Shown: positions 26,646 through 36,362 of the stretch, piece by piece | Layout of the letters: every line of letters begins with the position of its first letter | How positions within the stretch are numbered: position 1 is the stretch's first letter | The notes under the pieces: model-generated | Databases searched by the model: none | What the model was told of the DNA's origin: nothing | The model's input: only the letters and a program-made list of their open reading frames with translations | Program-made: the position numbers and the translations under genes | Source: Moorena bouillonii PNG | GTDB taxonomy: Bacteria > Cyanobacteriota > Cyanobacteriia > Cyanobacteriales > Coleofasciculaceae | Assembly (NCBI RefSeq): GCF_001942495.1 | Contig: NZ_MKZS01000001.1 | Location: 1,444,284-1,508,283, forward strand | DNA length: 64,000 nucleotides | Reading direction: 5' to 3'

Positions 26646-26819
26646 TTGTTTTAATAAAAATCTGCCCCATCTCCCTTGGCCAGAAGATCGCCAGAACAAT
26701 TGATATGTAGCCATCTCAGCCCCAATAAATCCTGTAAATACCCAGAATCCGGAAAATCGTTACAAAACTTTATATACAACTGTAGAAAAATCGGATTTTT
26801 GGAGTGATTAAAAGAGTGA

Positions 26820-27022
26820 TGGCAGCTAAGAACCCTTAATGGTCTTCATGGGACTTTGAAATTTTTGGGCTCCTTCCACGGCCCTGTCCCGATCTCGGTG
26901 ATCGGTGATTGGAGTCTAAGATTTTGTCAAAGTCCGAGTAATCAACTGCTCTTGACCATTAGGTATTGTCTAGATGCTGCGATCGAAACGTTAGGTACAT
27001 TCAAAAAAAGAGTAAATTGACC
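26820..27022 (+). promoter_or_regulatory. class II RTX leader
   Basis: About 200 bases match the region before the RTX gene at 31672. Shared blocks include CCTTAATGGTCTT, ATTTTTGGGCTCCTT, GGAGTCTAAGATTTTGTCAA, ACCATTAGGTATT, TGCTGCGATCGAAACGTTAG and AAAGAGTAAATT. The blocks just before the ATG are also in the leader of 24639. A shared promoter and 5' untranslated region is the simplest reading. Confidence 0.7.
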
Positions 27023-28192
27023 ATGGCTACGTTGGTAAGTAACACTCAGACATTAGTCAACCTAATTCCCAAATCAGAACTAGATTCAATAAAGTCACTG
27101 CCAAAATCTATCCAGAATACAGTAGTTAGTATCCCCCAACCTAGGTCTGCTGGTACACTGACTTCGTTAAATTTGACCCAGTTACAAAAGTTAGTTCCCG
27201 ATGAGTTAAGCTTACGAGCATTATCGCCGAAAACTAAAATCCCACGAATTGTTAACAGGATTTTTGGTACTCCCAAAGATGATTGTCTAGCGGGTACTAT
27301 CAAAAACGATTTAATCCTGGGACTTGGCGGAGATGACACCATTTGGGGATTCGGTGGCCATGACGTTCTGTTTGGGGGCTCAGGTAACGATATTATTTTC
27401 GGCGGGTCAGGTAATGACGTTCTGTTTGGGGGCTCAGGTAACGACTTTCTTCTCGGTGGCTCAGGTAACGACTGTCTGTATGGTGGCTCAGGTAACGACT
27501 GTCTGTATGGTGGCTCAGGTAACGACTTTCTATCTGGCGGCTTAGGTAACGACATTCTTATCGGCGGCTCAGGTAACGATTGTCTGTTTGGGAACTCAGG
27601 TAACGATCGTTTGTATGGGAACTCAGGTAAGGACACTCTGTCTGGGGGCTCAGGTAAGGACACTCTGTCTGGGGGCTCAGGTAACGACTCTCTGCTTGGG
27701 GGCTTAGGTAACGATATTCTGATCGGTGGCTTTGGGGATGATACAATCGTCGGTGTAAATCCGAACGGTAGCAATCCAGGTATTAATGAAAAGGATACCT
27801 TAACCGGAGGAGCTGGTGCTGATACATTTGTGCTTGGAGATAGCAACAATCCTTACTATGTCGGTGGAGGAGGATTATTTGGTCTCAATGATTACGCTCT
27901 ACTTACGGATTTCCAATCCGGTACGGATAAAATCCAACTCAAGTCAGGCATCAACTATATCTTTGGATCAAACTTTATCGCTCTCAATAACGGCTTATCT
28001 TCTTCTGAGAAAAGTCTTGCTTCAGCTGAACAGATTGCTAAGAATATTGCTGGAGGTAAGAGTAATGGTGTTCAATCTCAGCTCACCACAAGGGATAGTT
28101 TGAAGTCTGTTCAGATCGTGCCTAATTTCGGCTTTGATGTTATTGCTATAGTCTCTGATGGCTATAACCAAGGGGATCTTTCCTTTGTCTAA
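27023..28192 (+). CDS. RTX-type protein, paralogue 2 of 4
   Basis: I start this ~389-residue protein at ATG 27023, where MATLV begins the shared domain ([19 protein letters not shown]). An ATG further upstream lies within the conserved leader. About 17 tandem GGSGNDxLxG repeats follow without interruption, many identical at the DNA level (GGCTCAGGTAACGAC), indicating recent expansion. The C-terminal ~130 residues ([50 protein letters not shown]) are nearly identical to paralogue 1. The Gly/Asp repeats should bind calcium in a beta-roll. Transport is presumably by a type I exporter elsewhere. Confidence 0.88.
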   Translation: MATLVSNTQTLVNLIPKSELDSIKSLPKSIQNTVVSIPQPRSAGTLTSLNLTQLQKLVPDELSLRALSPKTKIPRIVNRIFGTPKDDCLAGTIKNDLILGLGGDDTIWGFGGHDVLFGGSGNDIIFGGSGNDVLFGGSGNDFLLGGSGNDCLYGGSGNDCLYGGSGNDFLSGGLGNDILIGGSGNDCLFGNSGNDRLYGNSGKDTLSGGSGKDTLSGGSGNDSLLGGLGNDILIGGFGDDTIVGVNPNGSNPGINEKDTLTGGAGADTFVLGDSNNPYYVGGGGLFGLNDYALLTDFQSGTDKIQLKSGINYIFGSNFIALNNGLSSSEKSLASAEQIAKNIAGGKSNGVQSQLTTRDSLKSVQIVPNFGFDVIAIVSDGYNQGDLSFV

Positions 28193-28269
28193 GCACTAGT
28201 ACAGGGTGGCGGAAACAACTGACTAGTTAAAATCTCCTTGATCTGGTTTGTTTCCTGTTTTTCCTCTGT

Positions 28270-29230
28270 CTTAATCCGTTGGTGGGCAGTGCGAGCGTAA
28301 TTCTATCGCCAGCTTGATGAATCGGTCTGGTTCACTGCCCACCCTACATCAATTGTGATTAATCGATTGGTGGGCAGTGCCGAGCAATGGGCTTTGGCTT
28401 AGTGAATCGGTCTGGTTGACTGCCCACCCTACATCAACTGTGATTAATCCGTTGGTGGGCAGTGCTTAGCCATGGGCTTTGGCTTGGTGAATCGGTCTGG
28501 TTGACTGCCCACCCTACATCAACTGTGATTAATCCGTTGGTGGGCAGTGCCTAGCCATGGGCTTTGGCTTGGTGAATCGGTTTGGTTCACTGCCCACCCT
28601 ACATCAATTGTGATTAATCCGTTGGTGGGCAGTGGCTAGCAATGCGATGTTCCGTTCGCGCAGCGTCTGGCACTGCCAGTAAGGAACCGCTTCGCGATCG
28701 CGCTTCTTGGTGAATCGGTCTGGTTGACTGCGGACCCTACATCAATTGTGATTAATCCGTTGGTGGCCAGTGCCTAGCAATGGGCTATGGCTTGGTGAAT
28801 TGGTCTGGTTCACTGCCCACCCTACATCAATTGTGATTAATCCGTTGGTGGGCAGTGCCTAGCAATGGGCTATGGCTTGGTGAATCTGTCTGGTTCACTG
28901 CCCACCCTACATCTACTGTGATTAATCCGTTGGTGGGCAGTGCCTAGCCATGGGCTTTGGCTTGGTGAATCGGTTTGGTTCACTGCCCACCCTACATCAA
29001 TTGTGATTAATCCGTTGGTGGGCAGTGGCTAGCAATGCGATGTTCCGTTCGCGCAGCGTCTGGCACTGCCAGTAAGGAACCGCTTCGCGATCGCGCTTCT
29101 TGGTGAATCGGTCTGGTTGACTGCGGACCCTACATCAATTGTGATTAATCCGTTGGTGGGCAGTGCTTAGCCATGGGCTTTGGCTTGGTGAATCGGTGTG
29201 GTTCACTGCCCACCCTACATGAACTAAGTG
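28270..29230. repeat. array of ten ~85-bp palindromic units
   Basis: Ten TTGGTGGGCAGTG...CACTGCCCACC units lie head to tail. Units 4-5 (28537-28760) are repeated as units 8-9 (28930-29151) without visible difference, so the array grew by duplicating multi-unit blocks. Units 5 and 9 carry the long nested insert. The array ends in a CGATCGC-rich palindromic tail (29245-29313) that recurs after the fourth array at 33145. Confidence 0.92.
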
Positions 29231-29351
29231 GGATAGGGGATGCGTGAGAATGCGATCGCTTTTAGCGGCTCCTAGGTCGCATCGCGTAGCGTGACCTACA
29301 GTCAATCGCGTTTTCACCAATTGCCTGATTCACTGATCTGATTCACTCTTT

Positions 29352-29393
29352 ACCCCAAGTTATGACTTTTGTCAATCACTTGGGGGCATTTTT
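29352..29393 (+). terminator. rho-independent terminator after RTX paralogue 2
   Basis: Arms ACCCCAAGT and ACTTGGGGG with the same loop as the terminator at 26602, followed by CATTTTTATG. Confidence 0.85.
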
Positions 29394-29483
29394 ATGTCTC
29401 AAATAAAATTTTTAAATTTGCTGAAATCCTGGCTTATAGGCTATTTCGACGTTTTTATAGTACATAAGTCCCATAAAATTCAC

Positions 29484-29590
29484 TTCTAGAAAAAAAAATA
29501 TTAGGCTTTTTGCATAATTATCTAAATCCAGGTGGATAGCTTTTATAGATACCTAATTAAAATCTAGACAAAAACAGGAGTAAATCTACC
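29484..29590 (+). promoter_or_regulatory. class I RTX leader and ribosome binding site
   Basis: Matches the leader before the RTX gene at 21008 (TTAGGCTTTTTGCATAATTA, TATAGATACCTAA, ACAGGAGTAAA). AGGAG lies about 10 bases before the ATG. Confidence 0.7.
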
Positions 29591-30583
29591 ATGGCTACGT
29601 TAATAGATGCAATTAATAGCTTACCCAACATTCCAGCATCAGAACGACAGTTATTCAACTCACTGCCACAATCTATCCAGAATCAGGAAGTTCCTAGCCC
29701 CCAGTTAGCTAATCCTTCTGTTCCAGCGATTCCGGTCTCTCGTTTCCAGATACAAGCGCTTGTTTCCAATGAGCCAGACGTACAAACATCATCATTGTTC
29801 CAAAATCAAAGCTCAGGGCTTTTGCAGTTGATTCTTGGTACTCCCAATATTGACTTTTTACCGGGTAATGGTGGCAACAATTTAATTTTGGGACTTGAGG
29901 GAGATGACATCATTGCAGGACTTGAGGGCAATGACATTCTCTTTGGTCAAGAGGGCAATGACATTCTTATCGGCGGCTCAGGTGACGATTTTCTGTTTGG
30001 CGGCTCAGATAACGATTCTCTGTTTGGGGGCTCAGATAACGACTCTCTGTTTGGGGGCGATGGTAATGATTCTCTGTCTGGTGACTCTGGTAACGATTCT
30101 CTGTCTGGGGGCTCTGGTAACGACTCTCTGTCTGGTGGCTCTGGTAATGATACCATCGTAGGTGTAGACCCCAACGTTAACAATCCAGGCATTAATGAAA
30201 AGGATACCTTAACTGGAGGAACTGGTGCTGATAAATTTGTGATTGGAGATAGCAACAATCCTTACTATGTCGGTGGAGGAGGAGTATTGGGTATTAATGA
30301 CTACGCCCAAATTACAGATTTCCAATCCGGTACGGATAAAATTCAACTCAAGTCAGGCATCAACTATATCTTTGGAGCAAACTTTATCGCTGTCAATCAA
30401 GGCGTCTCTTCTCTTGGCACAAGTAGTCTTGCTTCAGTTCAACAGGTTGCTAATAATATTGCTTTAGGTAACAGTTCAGCTGTTCAATCTCAGTTCAATA
30501 TAGGGAATAGTTTCAACTCTGTTGACATTATTGCTATTGTGTCTGGTGGCTATAACCAAATCGGGGATTTGTCCTTTGTCTAA
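29591..30583 (+). CDS. RTX-type protein, paralogue 3 of 4
   Basis: This 330-residue paralogue starts [14 protein letters not shown] and keeps the shared N-terminal plan ([32 protein letters not shown]) in a more diverged form. About ten [20 protein letters not shown] repeats span residues ~97-190, then the common C-terminal domain ([51 protein letters not shown]). It uses the class I leader rather than the class II leader of its closest relatives, so leader and coding region have been reassorted. Only two repeat units follow it, and no clear terminator was seen. Calcium binding and export outside the cell are likely from the family. Confidence 0.87.
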   Translation: MATLIDAINSLPNIPASERQLFNSLPQSIQNQEVPSPQLANPSVPAIPVSRFQIQALVSNEPDVQTSSLFQNQSSGLLQLILGTPNIDFLPGNGGNNLILGLEGDDIIAGLEGNDILFGQEGNDILIGGSGDDFLFGGSDNDSLFGGSDNDSLFGGDGNDSLSGDSGNDSLSGGSGNDSLSGGSGNDTIVGVDPNVNNPGINEKDTLTGGTGADKFVIGDSNNPYYVGGGGVLGINDYAQITDFQSGTDKIQLKSGINYIFGANFIAVNQGVSSLGTSSLASVQQVANNIALGNSSAVQSQFNIGNSFNSVDIIAIVSGGYNQIGDLSFV

Positions 30584-30663
30584 GGATTAGTAAAGAATGG
30601 CAGAAATAACTGATTAGTTAAAGTCTCCTTGATCTGGTTTGTTTCCTGTTTTTTATATCTTTT

Positions 30664-30825
30664 AATCCGTTGGTGGGCAGTGCCTAGCAACGGGCTTTGG
30701 CTTGGTGAATCGGTCTGCTTCACTGCCCACCCTAGATCAATTGTTATTAATCCGTTGGTGGGCAGTGCCCAGTAATGCGCTTTGGCTTGATGAATCGGTT
30801 TGGTTCACTGGCCACCCTATATGAA
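30664..30825. repeat. array of two ~85-bp palindromic units
   Basis: Two units of the TTGGTGGGCAGTG family. The second ends with a mutated arm (CACTGGCCACC). An AT-rich stretch with three imperfect CTTCATAATTTATC repeats follows (30828-30890). Confidence 0.9.
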
Positions 30826-31671
30826 CTTCATAATTTATCTACATGAACTTCATAATTTATCCTTCATAATTCATCTATACTTCATATATCATTATTCATA
30901 TTTTTTCCTTAATTAAAATTTAATAATTAATCCTTGATAGGACTTGATTTGATGCAGTAAATGAATTACTCTTCTATCTAGAGAACGAAAAAAGATAAAT
31001 GGGTGGCAAGTGGAATTCTGCCCCCATCGCTAAGATAGCTGTTTTGGCGTTATTCAAGGTAGCCTTACTTGCCTAGTTTGTGGTTGCCAGAATAAACACG
31101 GTGCTTAACACTCCCTAGGGTTTTGGGTTATCCAAAAACTCGATTATAGGTATGGGTAACTTCAAATCGGAGCCTATAGAGTTAATCACAAATAATCTCC
31201 AGGATTATAGATAGGTGGAGTGTTCAAATTTTCGTTCCAAAGTAAACGAATTATTCACAGGACAAACCCATCTAAATTATAGAATCCTTACTCATCAAAG
31301 ATTTCAAAATTCATCAGGATAAATACTTATCTGATGAATTCCATATCCAGTAGGCATTCCAAAATAAGATGGGTTTACCCTGGGGTGATCGCAGCCAATA
31401 ATCCTTAATGGTCTTAATGGTAATTTGACATTTTTGGGCTCCTTTGGATCTCCCCCATCAGGGACTACTACTGCTGCAAACCTTTCTAGGCAAGGGGAAA
31501 AGGTAAATTTCCTAAAGATTCCTGAAAGCGATGCAGTCGGTCAAAGAGGAGGCAGTTTGGAGTCTAAGATTTTGTCAAAGTCGGAGTAATCAACTGCTGA
31601 TGACCATTAGGTATTTTCTTGGTGCTGCGATCGAAACGTTAGGTACATCCAAAAACAAGAGTAAATTCACC
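30826..31671 (+). promoter_or_regulatory. intergenic region ending in class II RTX leader
   Basis: From 30890 to about 31380 I see no gene. It includes an imperfect inverted pair around 31295-31345 (GATTTCAAAATTCATCAG / CTGATGAATTC). From about 31388 the sequence matches the class II leader before 27023, except for an extra ~100 bases at 31445-31545. The leader runs up to the CACCATGG that starts the next gene. Confidence 0.65.
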
Positions 31672-32655
31672 ATGGCTACGTTAATAGATACAATTGAGAG
31701 CTTACCATCCGGCCTAATTCCAAAATCAGAACTAGAGTCAATCAAGTCACTGCCAAAATCTATCCAGGATCAGGAAGTTCGTAGCCCGATATTACCTTCT
31801 AAGAGTCCTATCCTGACTCCGTTAAGTTTCAAGCAGATACAAGATTTAGTTCCCAATGAGTCAGACTTAAAAACTTTCTCATCGACAACTAAAATCTCAG
31901 GGCCTTTTAACTTTATTATTGGTACTCCCAATGCTGACTTTTTACTGGGTACTGCCAACGACGATTTAATCCTGGGACTTGAGGGCAATGACATCATTAT
32001 AGGACTCGGTGGCAATGACCTTCTTTTTGGTCAAGAGGGAAATGACACTATTATCGGCGGCTCAGGTAACGATTTTCTGTTTGGCGGCTCAGGTAATGAT
32101 GTTCTCTCTGGCGACTCAGGTCACGATTGTCTGTTTGGGGGCTCAGGTGAAGACACTTTGTTTGGGGGCTCAGGTAATGACTCCCTTCTCGGTGGCGATG
32201 GTAACGACTCCCTTCTCGGTGGCTCAGATAATGACACTCTATCTGGGGACTCAGGTAATGACTCCCTGTCTGGGGACTCAGGTAACGACTCTCTGCTTGG
32301 GGGCTTAGGTAATGACTCTCTGTCTGGTGGCGATGGTGATGATACTATCGTAGGTGTCGATCCCAGCAGTAACAATCCAGGTGTTAATGAAATTGATATC
32401 TTAACCGGAGGAGCTGGTGCTGATACATTTGTGCTTGGAGATGAGAATAATGCTTACTATGTCGGGGCAGGATGGTTTGGTTTCAATGATTACGCTGTAA
32501 TTACGGATTTCGAATCTGGTATAGATAAAATTAAACTCCATGGAGCAATTGGCGACTATATCTTTGGGGATAACTTTATCTCTATGAATACTCCTTCCCT
32601 GGAGGTTATTGCTATAGTTACTGATACCTATAACCTTGGGGATCTGATGTTTTAA
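31672..32655 (+). CDS. RTX-type protein, paralogue 4 of 4
   Basis: Starting at ATG 31672 ([27 protein letters not shown]) gives a ~327-residue protein aligned with the other paralogues; the earlier in-frame ATG lies in the leader. The N-terminal domain ([19 protein letters not shown]) is nearly identical to paralogue 1. About 16 GGSGND/GDSGND repeats follow (residues ~88-225). The C-terminal domain is shorter and more diverged ([50 protein letters not shown]) and lacks the Ser-rich segment present in the other three, which accounts for its small size. Confidence 0.88.
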   Translation: MATLIDTIESLPSGLIPKSELESIKSLPKSIQDQEVRSPILPSKSPILTPLSFKQIQDLVPNESDLKTFSSTTKISGPFNFIIGTPNADFLLGTANDDLILGLEGNDIIIGLGGNDLLFGQEGNDTIIGGSGNDFLFGGSGNDVLSGDSGHDCLFGGSGEDTLFGGSGNDSLLGGDGNDSLLGGSDNDTLSGDSGNDSLSGDSGNDSLLGGLGNDSLSGGDGDDTIVGVDPSSNNPGVNEIDILTGGAGADTFVLGDENNAYYVGAGWFGFNDYAVITDFESGIDKIKLHGAIGDYIFGDNFISMNTPSLEVIAIVTDTYNLGDLMF

Positions 32656-32737
32656 TAACGACTAGTACACCGTGGGAGAAATAACTGACCAGTTAAAGTC
32701 TCCTTGATCTGGTTAGTTCCCTGTTCTGTGTCTTAAT

Positions 32738-33215
32738 CCGTTGGTGGGCAGTGCTTAGCCATGGGCTTTGGCTTGGTGAATCATTCTGGTTCACTGCCCA
32801 CCCTACATCAATTGTGATTAATCCTTTGGTGGGCAGTGTCAAGTAATGCGATCGCCAGGTTGGTGAATCGGTCTGCTTCACTGCCCACCCTACATCTACT
32901 GTGATTAATCCGTTGGTGGGCAGTGTCAAGTAATGCGATGTTCCGTTCGCGCAGCGTCTGGCACTGCCAGTAAGGAACCGCTTCGCGATCGCGCTTCTTG
33001 GTGAATCGGTCTGGTTGACTGCGGACCCTACATCAATTGTGATTAATCCGTTGGTGGGCAGTGCTTAGCCATGGGCTTTGGCTTGGTGAATCGGTGTGGT
33101 TCACTGCCCACCCTACATGAACTAAGTGGGATAGGGGATGCGTGAGAATGCGATCGCTTTTAGCGGCTCCTAGGTCGCATCGCGTAGCGTGACCTACAGT
33201 CAATCGCGTTTTCAC
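32738..33215. repeat. array of four ~85-bp palindromic units plus CGATCGC-rich tail
   Basis: Four units, the third with the long nested insert. From about 33053 to 33215 the sequence repeats 29152-29313 almost exactly, including the tail with TTTTAGCGGCTCCTAGG and the GCGTAGCGTGACCTACAG stretch, so a block was copied between arrays. Confidence 0.92.
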
Positions 33216-33249
33216 AAATTGTTTTCAGCAATTGTCTGATTAACTCCCT

Positions 33250-33291
33250 ACCCCCAGTTATTGACAAAAGTCGTAACTGGGGGTAATTTTT
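33250..33291 (+). terminator. rho-independent terminator after the fourth array, inverted version
   Basis: Arms ACCCCCAGTTA and TAACTGGGGGT are followed by AATTTTTG. The loop (TTGACAAAAGTC) is the reverse complement of the loop in the terminators at 26602 and 29352, so this copy appears flipped. Confidence 0.85.
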
Positions 33292-33334
33292 GTTTCTATA
33301 TTGTTCACTTTTCCTTACTATAAACAGAAAGATC

Positions 33335-33937
33335 ATGAACAAGCGCAGTAAAAATAAAAAACGCCGAAAAAAGGGAAGACCTTTTTCCTATTACGCTCCT
33401 AGTTTATGGTTTTATAAAGATAATTTAATCCCCCATGACTCTATAATCACTCCCAGTCAAGTAGACGAATGGCGCTATGAGGTTGAAAAAAGGTATCAAG
33501 ATTTATATTTAGGCGTTAAATTTTGTTCTCTAGTAGATGAAAACTTGAAATCAATTGCCAACTCTGAGCAAATGACCTTTTGGCTAAAGCTGAATAAAGA
33601 TAAGTCAGAGTTATATAAATTAATCGAAGAATACTATGAAATTATCTTTGAAGAAATTCCTTTTTTGATGTATCTTGATATCTACAGATATGACAGTACT
33701 GCTGAGATGTTGCCTTGGTCAGATGTCAGATGTTTTAGTAGCTCACCAGTTCCAGTAACCTTTACTGATATTGATGACTCGGGAAACATGTATGAATGGG
33801 AGGATGAGTATACCGAAGAAGACAATCCGATTCTAGAAATGTTCAGAGAGTATCCAGAGTTCAATATAGCAGATGCATTATCAACATTTATTAGCACTTA
33901 CTCTCTGGAGGAAGAAGATGAAGAGATTGAAGAATAG
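33335..33937 (+). CDS. hypothetical acidic protein, unrecognised
   Basis: I start this ~200-residue protein at ATG 33335, where MNKRSKNKKRRKKGRP gives a strongly basic N-terminus; an earlier TTG at 33290 overlaps the terminator. The body (YYAPSLWFYKDNLIPHDSIITPSQVDEW) is rich in aromatic and acidic residues, and the C-terminus is very acidic (EEDEEIEE). The basic head and acidic tail suggest a nucleic-acid- or protein-binding protein, but there are no motifs I can name. No membrane segment or signal peptide is seen. It is AT-rich compared with its neighbours, lies just after the RTX repeat region and is followed by heptamer repeats; all hint at an acquired gene. Confidence 0.55.
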   Translation: MNKRSKNKKRRKKGRPFSYYAPSLWFYKDNLIPHDSIITPSQVDEWRYEVEKRYQDLYLGVKFCSLVDENLKSIANSEQMTFWLKLNKDKSELYKLIEEYYEIIFEEIPFLMYLDIYRYDSTAEMLPWSDVRCFSSSPVPVTFTDIDDSGNMYEWEDEYTEEDNPILEMFREYPEFNIADALSTFISTYSLEEEDEEIEE

Positions 33938-34222
33938 CATCTCCGATTAACTAATTATTATAGCGCTGCGCCCAGGGAATAGGGAGTAGGGAGTAGGGAG
34001 TAGGGAACAGGCAAAAGGCAAAAGGCAAAAGGCAAAAGGCAACAGGCAACAGGCAACAGGCAACAGGGAAACAATCTTGTGTATCCCATTAGTATCAGAA
34101 CCGCTATGGGTTCATCTCACTGTCTTGATGCAAAGCGCGAGTGGGGGAAACCCCCTGTTCCCTGTTCCCTGTTCCCCGTTCCCTGTTCCCAAATTCAACA
34201 CTTATTAGCCATTACCCATTAC
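33938..34222. repeat. heptamer arrays (GGGAGTA, GGCAAAA, GGCAACA, CCCTGTT)
   Basis: Consecutive heptamer blocks: AGGGAGT near 33975-34000, GGCAAAA and then GGCAACA at 34012-34070, and CCCTGTT at 34150-34190. A copy of the CTTGATGCA/GGGGGAAACCCCC repeat lies at 34115-34157. A GGCAAAA block passing gradually into GGCAACA shows how variants spread within an array. Confidence 0.85.
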
Positions 34223-35944
34223 CTATCCCAGGATTTTCTGAAGAAATTTCATAGTGATTAAATAGGTGGGCTTAACACCTGTTGTTCCCAATCCCCCGGA
34301 AGCTAAGGTGCTGCCAGTCAACAAGGGGTTATCAGAAGCATAGTAAGCATAACGCAGCTTTACCTTCTCATCGATACTTTTTCGGATCATAGAAGCAGCT
34401 TGAATTGCCTTTTGTAAGTGTGCCCCTTCCATCTCCAAGCCAATTACATTCCACGATGAACTTTTGAAGTAAGCTAAAATATCAGAATTTTGCAAAGAGG
34501 TTCCCATTACTGTCACCAACGCTCCTTCATAAATGGGAATGCCATCATCTTGAAAATCTTCACTCTTTAGCTCATTAACAAAAGGATAATTATCCGCTGT
34601 TCCCTCAAAAATGTGTGCCGTTGGTAGCATTAAATCTCCCTTGTGTCCCACCAATATTCCCGCTTTTCCCATTACCGAAATCGATTTAACATTAAGTTTT
34701 TGGGATTGCCCACCGGTTTTATAAGGTTTGAGTAATTCATCCATAATCTCAAACGCTTGTTCCCCAAAAGCATAATCCATTACCAAGAGAACTGGCTTTT
34801 CTTGTTCAATTATGTTAGGATTAATGGGTAACTCAGGAGATAGCAAAGGGAGGGGTAACATAGCAGTATCAAAAATTTGCACGTGGATATTTGTCCCAGC
34901 TCTATCGGCTAGATAAAACATCCCATTTTGTAAGGCAAACTCCCTAACCTCTTGGTTGAGGTGGGCGTTTTCTGGTAGACTTAACTCACGGGCAATGTCC
35001 TCAATTTTTTTGTCTTCTCCCAAGGTGTGTTTCAGTGCTGATGGCGCAAATAAGCAATTCATCACGCTATGCAAATTCGCACTAATAATATGGAGTGGGC
35101 GCTCCCATAAGTTGTTTTCTAACACAAAGCCTTTAACATCACTTGCCCACTGCGCCCCGTGGATATGATGTCCAATCCGCTCCCGCAGTGTGGAACTGAA
35201 AGTAATTTTGCGATCGCGTTGGGATTGGACTTCTTCCATTGCCACTCGACCCAGCCAATAAATAATATCAAATAGACCATTATTATCAGAGCTTCCCTGA
35301 GCCAGGCGATGGTAAGCGTGTTTGGTTTCTTCAAAGGTGCGTCCTAAAAGAGTACTTAAGTAAGAAAAAGCTCGATGCTGGACTTCAAGGTCTTCTGACA
35401 CCAACGACTTAGGATTATCTGGGGATTGTTGAGCTGTAACCATTTCTTCGAGCTTTATCCACTCTCGTGTTGGTTGACCTTCCTCCAGAGCATGGTCTCT
35501 AATTTTATTAGCTTCGATATAAATAAACGTCAGATGGGTAAGAATGTCATAAATCTCGCTACGCCCTCGGGTAATTTCGATCAGCATCGTTTCTTGATCA
35601 ATGCGGTAGCAATTACGGCGACGTTTAGCAGGAACAATTGTCTCAAATCCTGATTGACTATACCCTTCTGCCGCCACCAGTTTCACAAAACGACACATTT
35701 CCATGCCGCAGGGTAAGCGATCGATAACATAAACTAGACCATTCAATTCCACTTTCTGTGGGTCAGCAATCGAGCCATAAATTTCCGGTTGCAAAGTCAG
35801 CAACGCTTGCCTCAAGGCTGCACCAGAAGCCCCGCCCGGCTTGTAGTATCCTCGGATAAATAGATGTCGCATGATCACATAAATCCGTTCGATAGCAGCC
35901 CGAGATTCTTGAGCACGAGTTCTTGGCGGAACCGGAATAGTCAT
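34223..35944 (-). CDS. conserved protein with nucleoside-phosphorylase-like C-terminus, function unknown
   Basis: This 573-residue protein reads cleanly from start to stop. The N-terminal half is helical (TRAQESRAAIERIYVIMRHL, EITRGRSEIYDILTHLTFIY, EETKHAYHRLAQGSSDNNGL). The C-terminal half has alternating beta strands and ends with VIGLEMEGAHLQKAIQAAS and YYASDNPL, which resemble the nucleoside phosphorylase / MTA-SAH nucleosidase fold, where a Met-Glu pair binds ribose and a late Asp contacts the base. I think it belongs to a domain-of-unknown-function group (possibly DUF6909), from memory only. No signal peptide or membrane segment is present. If the fold reading is right, it could cleave or sense a nucleoside. 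It is not in an operon. Confidence 0.6.
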   Translation of the reverse strand: MTIPVPPRTRAQESRAAIERIYVIMRHLFIRGYYKPGGASGAALRQALLTLQPEIYGSIADPQKVELNGLVYVIDRLPCGMEMCRFVKLVAAEGYSQSGFETIVPAKRRRNCYRIDQETMLIEITRGRSEIYDILTHLTFIYIEANKIRDHALEEGQPTREWIKLEEMVTAQQSPDNPKSLVSEDLEVQHRAFSYLSTLLGRTFEETKHAYHRLAQGSSDNNGLFDIIYWLGRVAMEEVQSQRDRKITFSSTLRERIGHHIHGAQWASDVKGFVLENNLWERPLHIISANLHSVMNCLFAPSALKHTLGEDKKIEDIARELSLPENAHLNQEVREFALQNGMFYLADRAGTNIHVQIFDTAMLPLPLLSPELPINPNIIEQEKPVLLVMDYAFGEQAFEIMDELLKPYKTGGQSQKLNVKSISVMGKAGILVGHKGDLMLPTAHIFEGTADNYPFVNELKSEDFQDDGIPIYEGALVTVMGTSLQNSDILAYFKSSSWNVIGLEMEGAHLQKAIQAASMIRKSIDEKVKLRYAYYASDNPLLTGSTLASGGLGTTGVKPTYLITMKFLQKILG

Positions 35945-36140
35945 AGAGAGGCTCTGTTACGATTGCTAGGAATGATATCAAGTATAGTTGGGTCAATTAC
36001 CCATTACCCATTACCCATTACCCATTACCCAGGGCTATTTCATTCTAAAAAGTTGCTTAAGCGTGTCTAGACCAAAAGAACAGAGTCGTTGTCTTGATGC
36101 AGTCGCTCATGGGGGAAACCCCCAAGACCGCGCTGCATCG
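35945..36140. repeat. ATTACCC heptamers and GGGGGAAACCCCC palindromic repeat
   Basis: ATTACCC repeats lie at 35996-36030. A copy of the palindromic repeat (CTTGATGCAGTCGCTCATG, GGGGGAAACCCCC, GCGCTGCATCGC) at 36092-36142 interrupts the end of the transposase remnant that follows. Confidence 0.8.
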
Positions 36141-36362
36141 CTGAGCTTGTGCCATGTTGTTAAACATCTGGTCACGGTATAAATTGAGTGTAAAATTGCG
36201 AGCTACGGTAAAAATCTTAGGCAGAGGGTTAGTGCGAATTCTGGATTTATCTTCACCTTGAGTACCAGTGCGAACATAGTGGACTTTATTCTCAACACCC
36301 CAATATCCACGGATACGTTCAGCAAATTCTTGGGCTGTTAAACGTAAATGTTGAAATAAGTA
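36141..36362 (-). pseudogene. ISAs1 family transposase, C-terminal remnant
   Basis: The segment encodes TAQEFAERIRGYWGVENKVHYV, then QGEDKSRIRTNPLPKIFTVA and RNFTLNLYRDQMFN, the conserved C-terminal part of an ISAs1-type DDE transposase, including the catalytic Glu in GVENKVH. The N-terminal two-thirds are missing. The 3' end runs into a palindromic repeat that replaces the natural terminus. It belongs to a different subgroup from the intact ISAs1 transposase at 13.4 kb. Confidence 0.82.

Noticed and set aside
29135-29320. Minus-strand open frames in the palindromic arrays (also 33033-33215, 32693-32929)
   Set aside because: They are made only of array repeat sequence and are copied because the array is copied.
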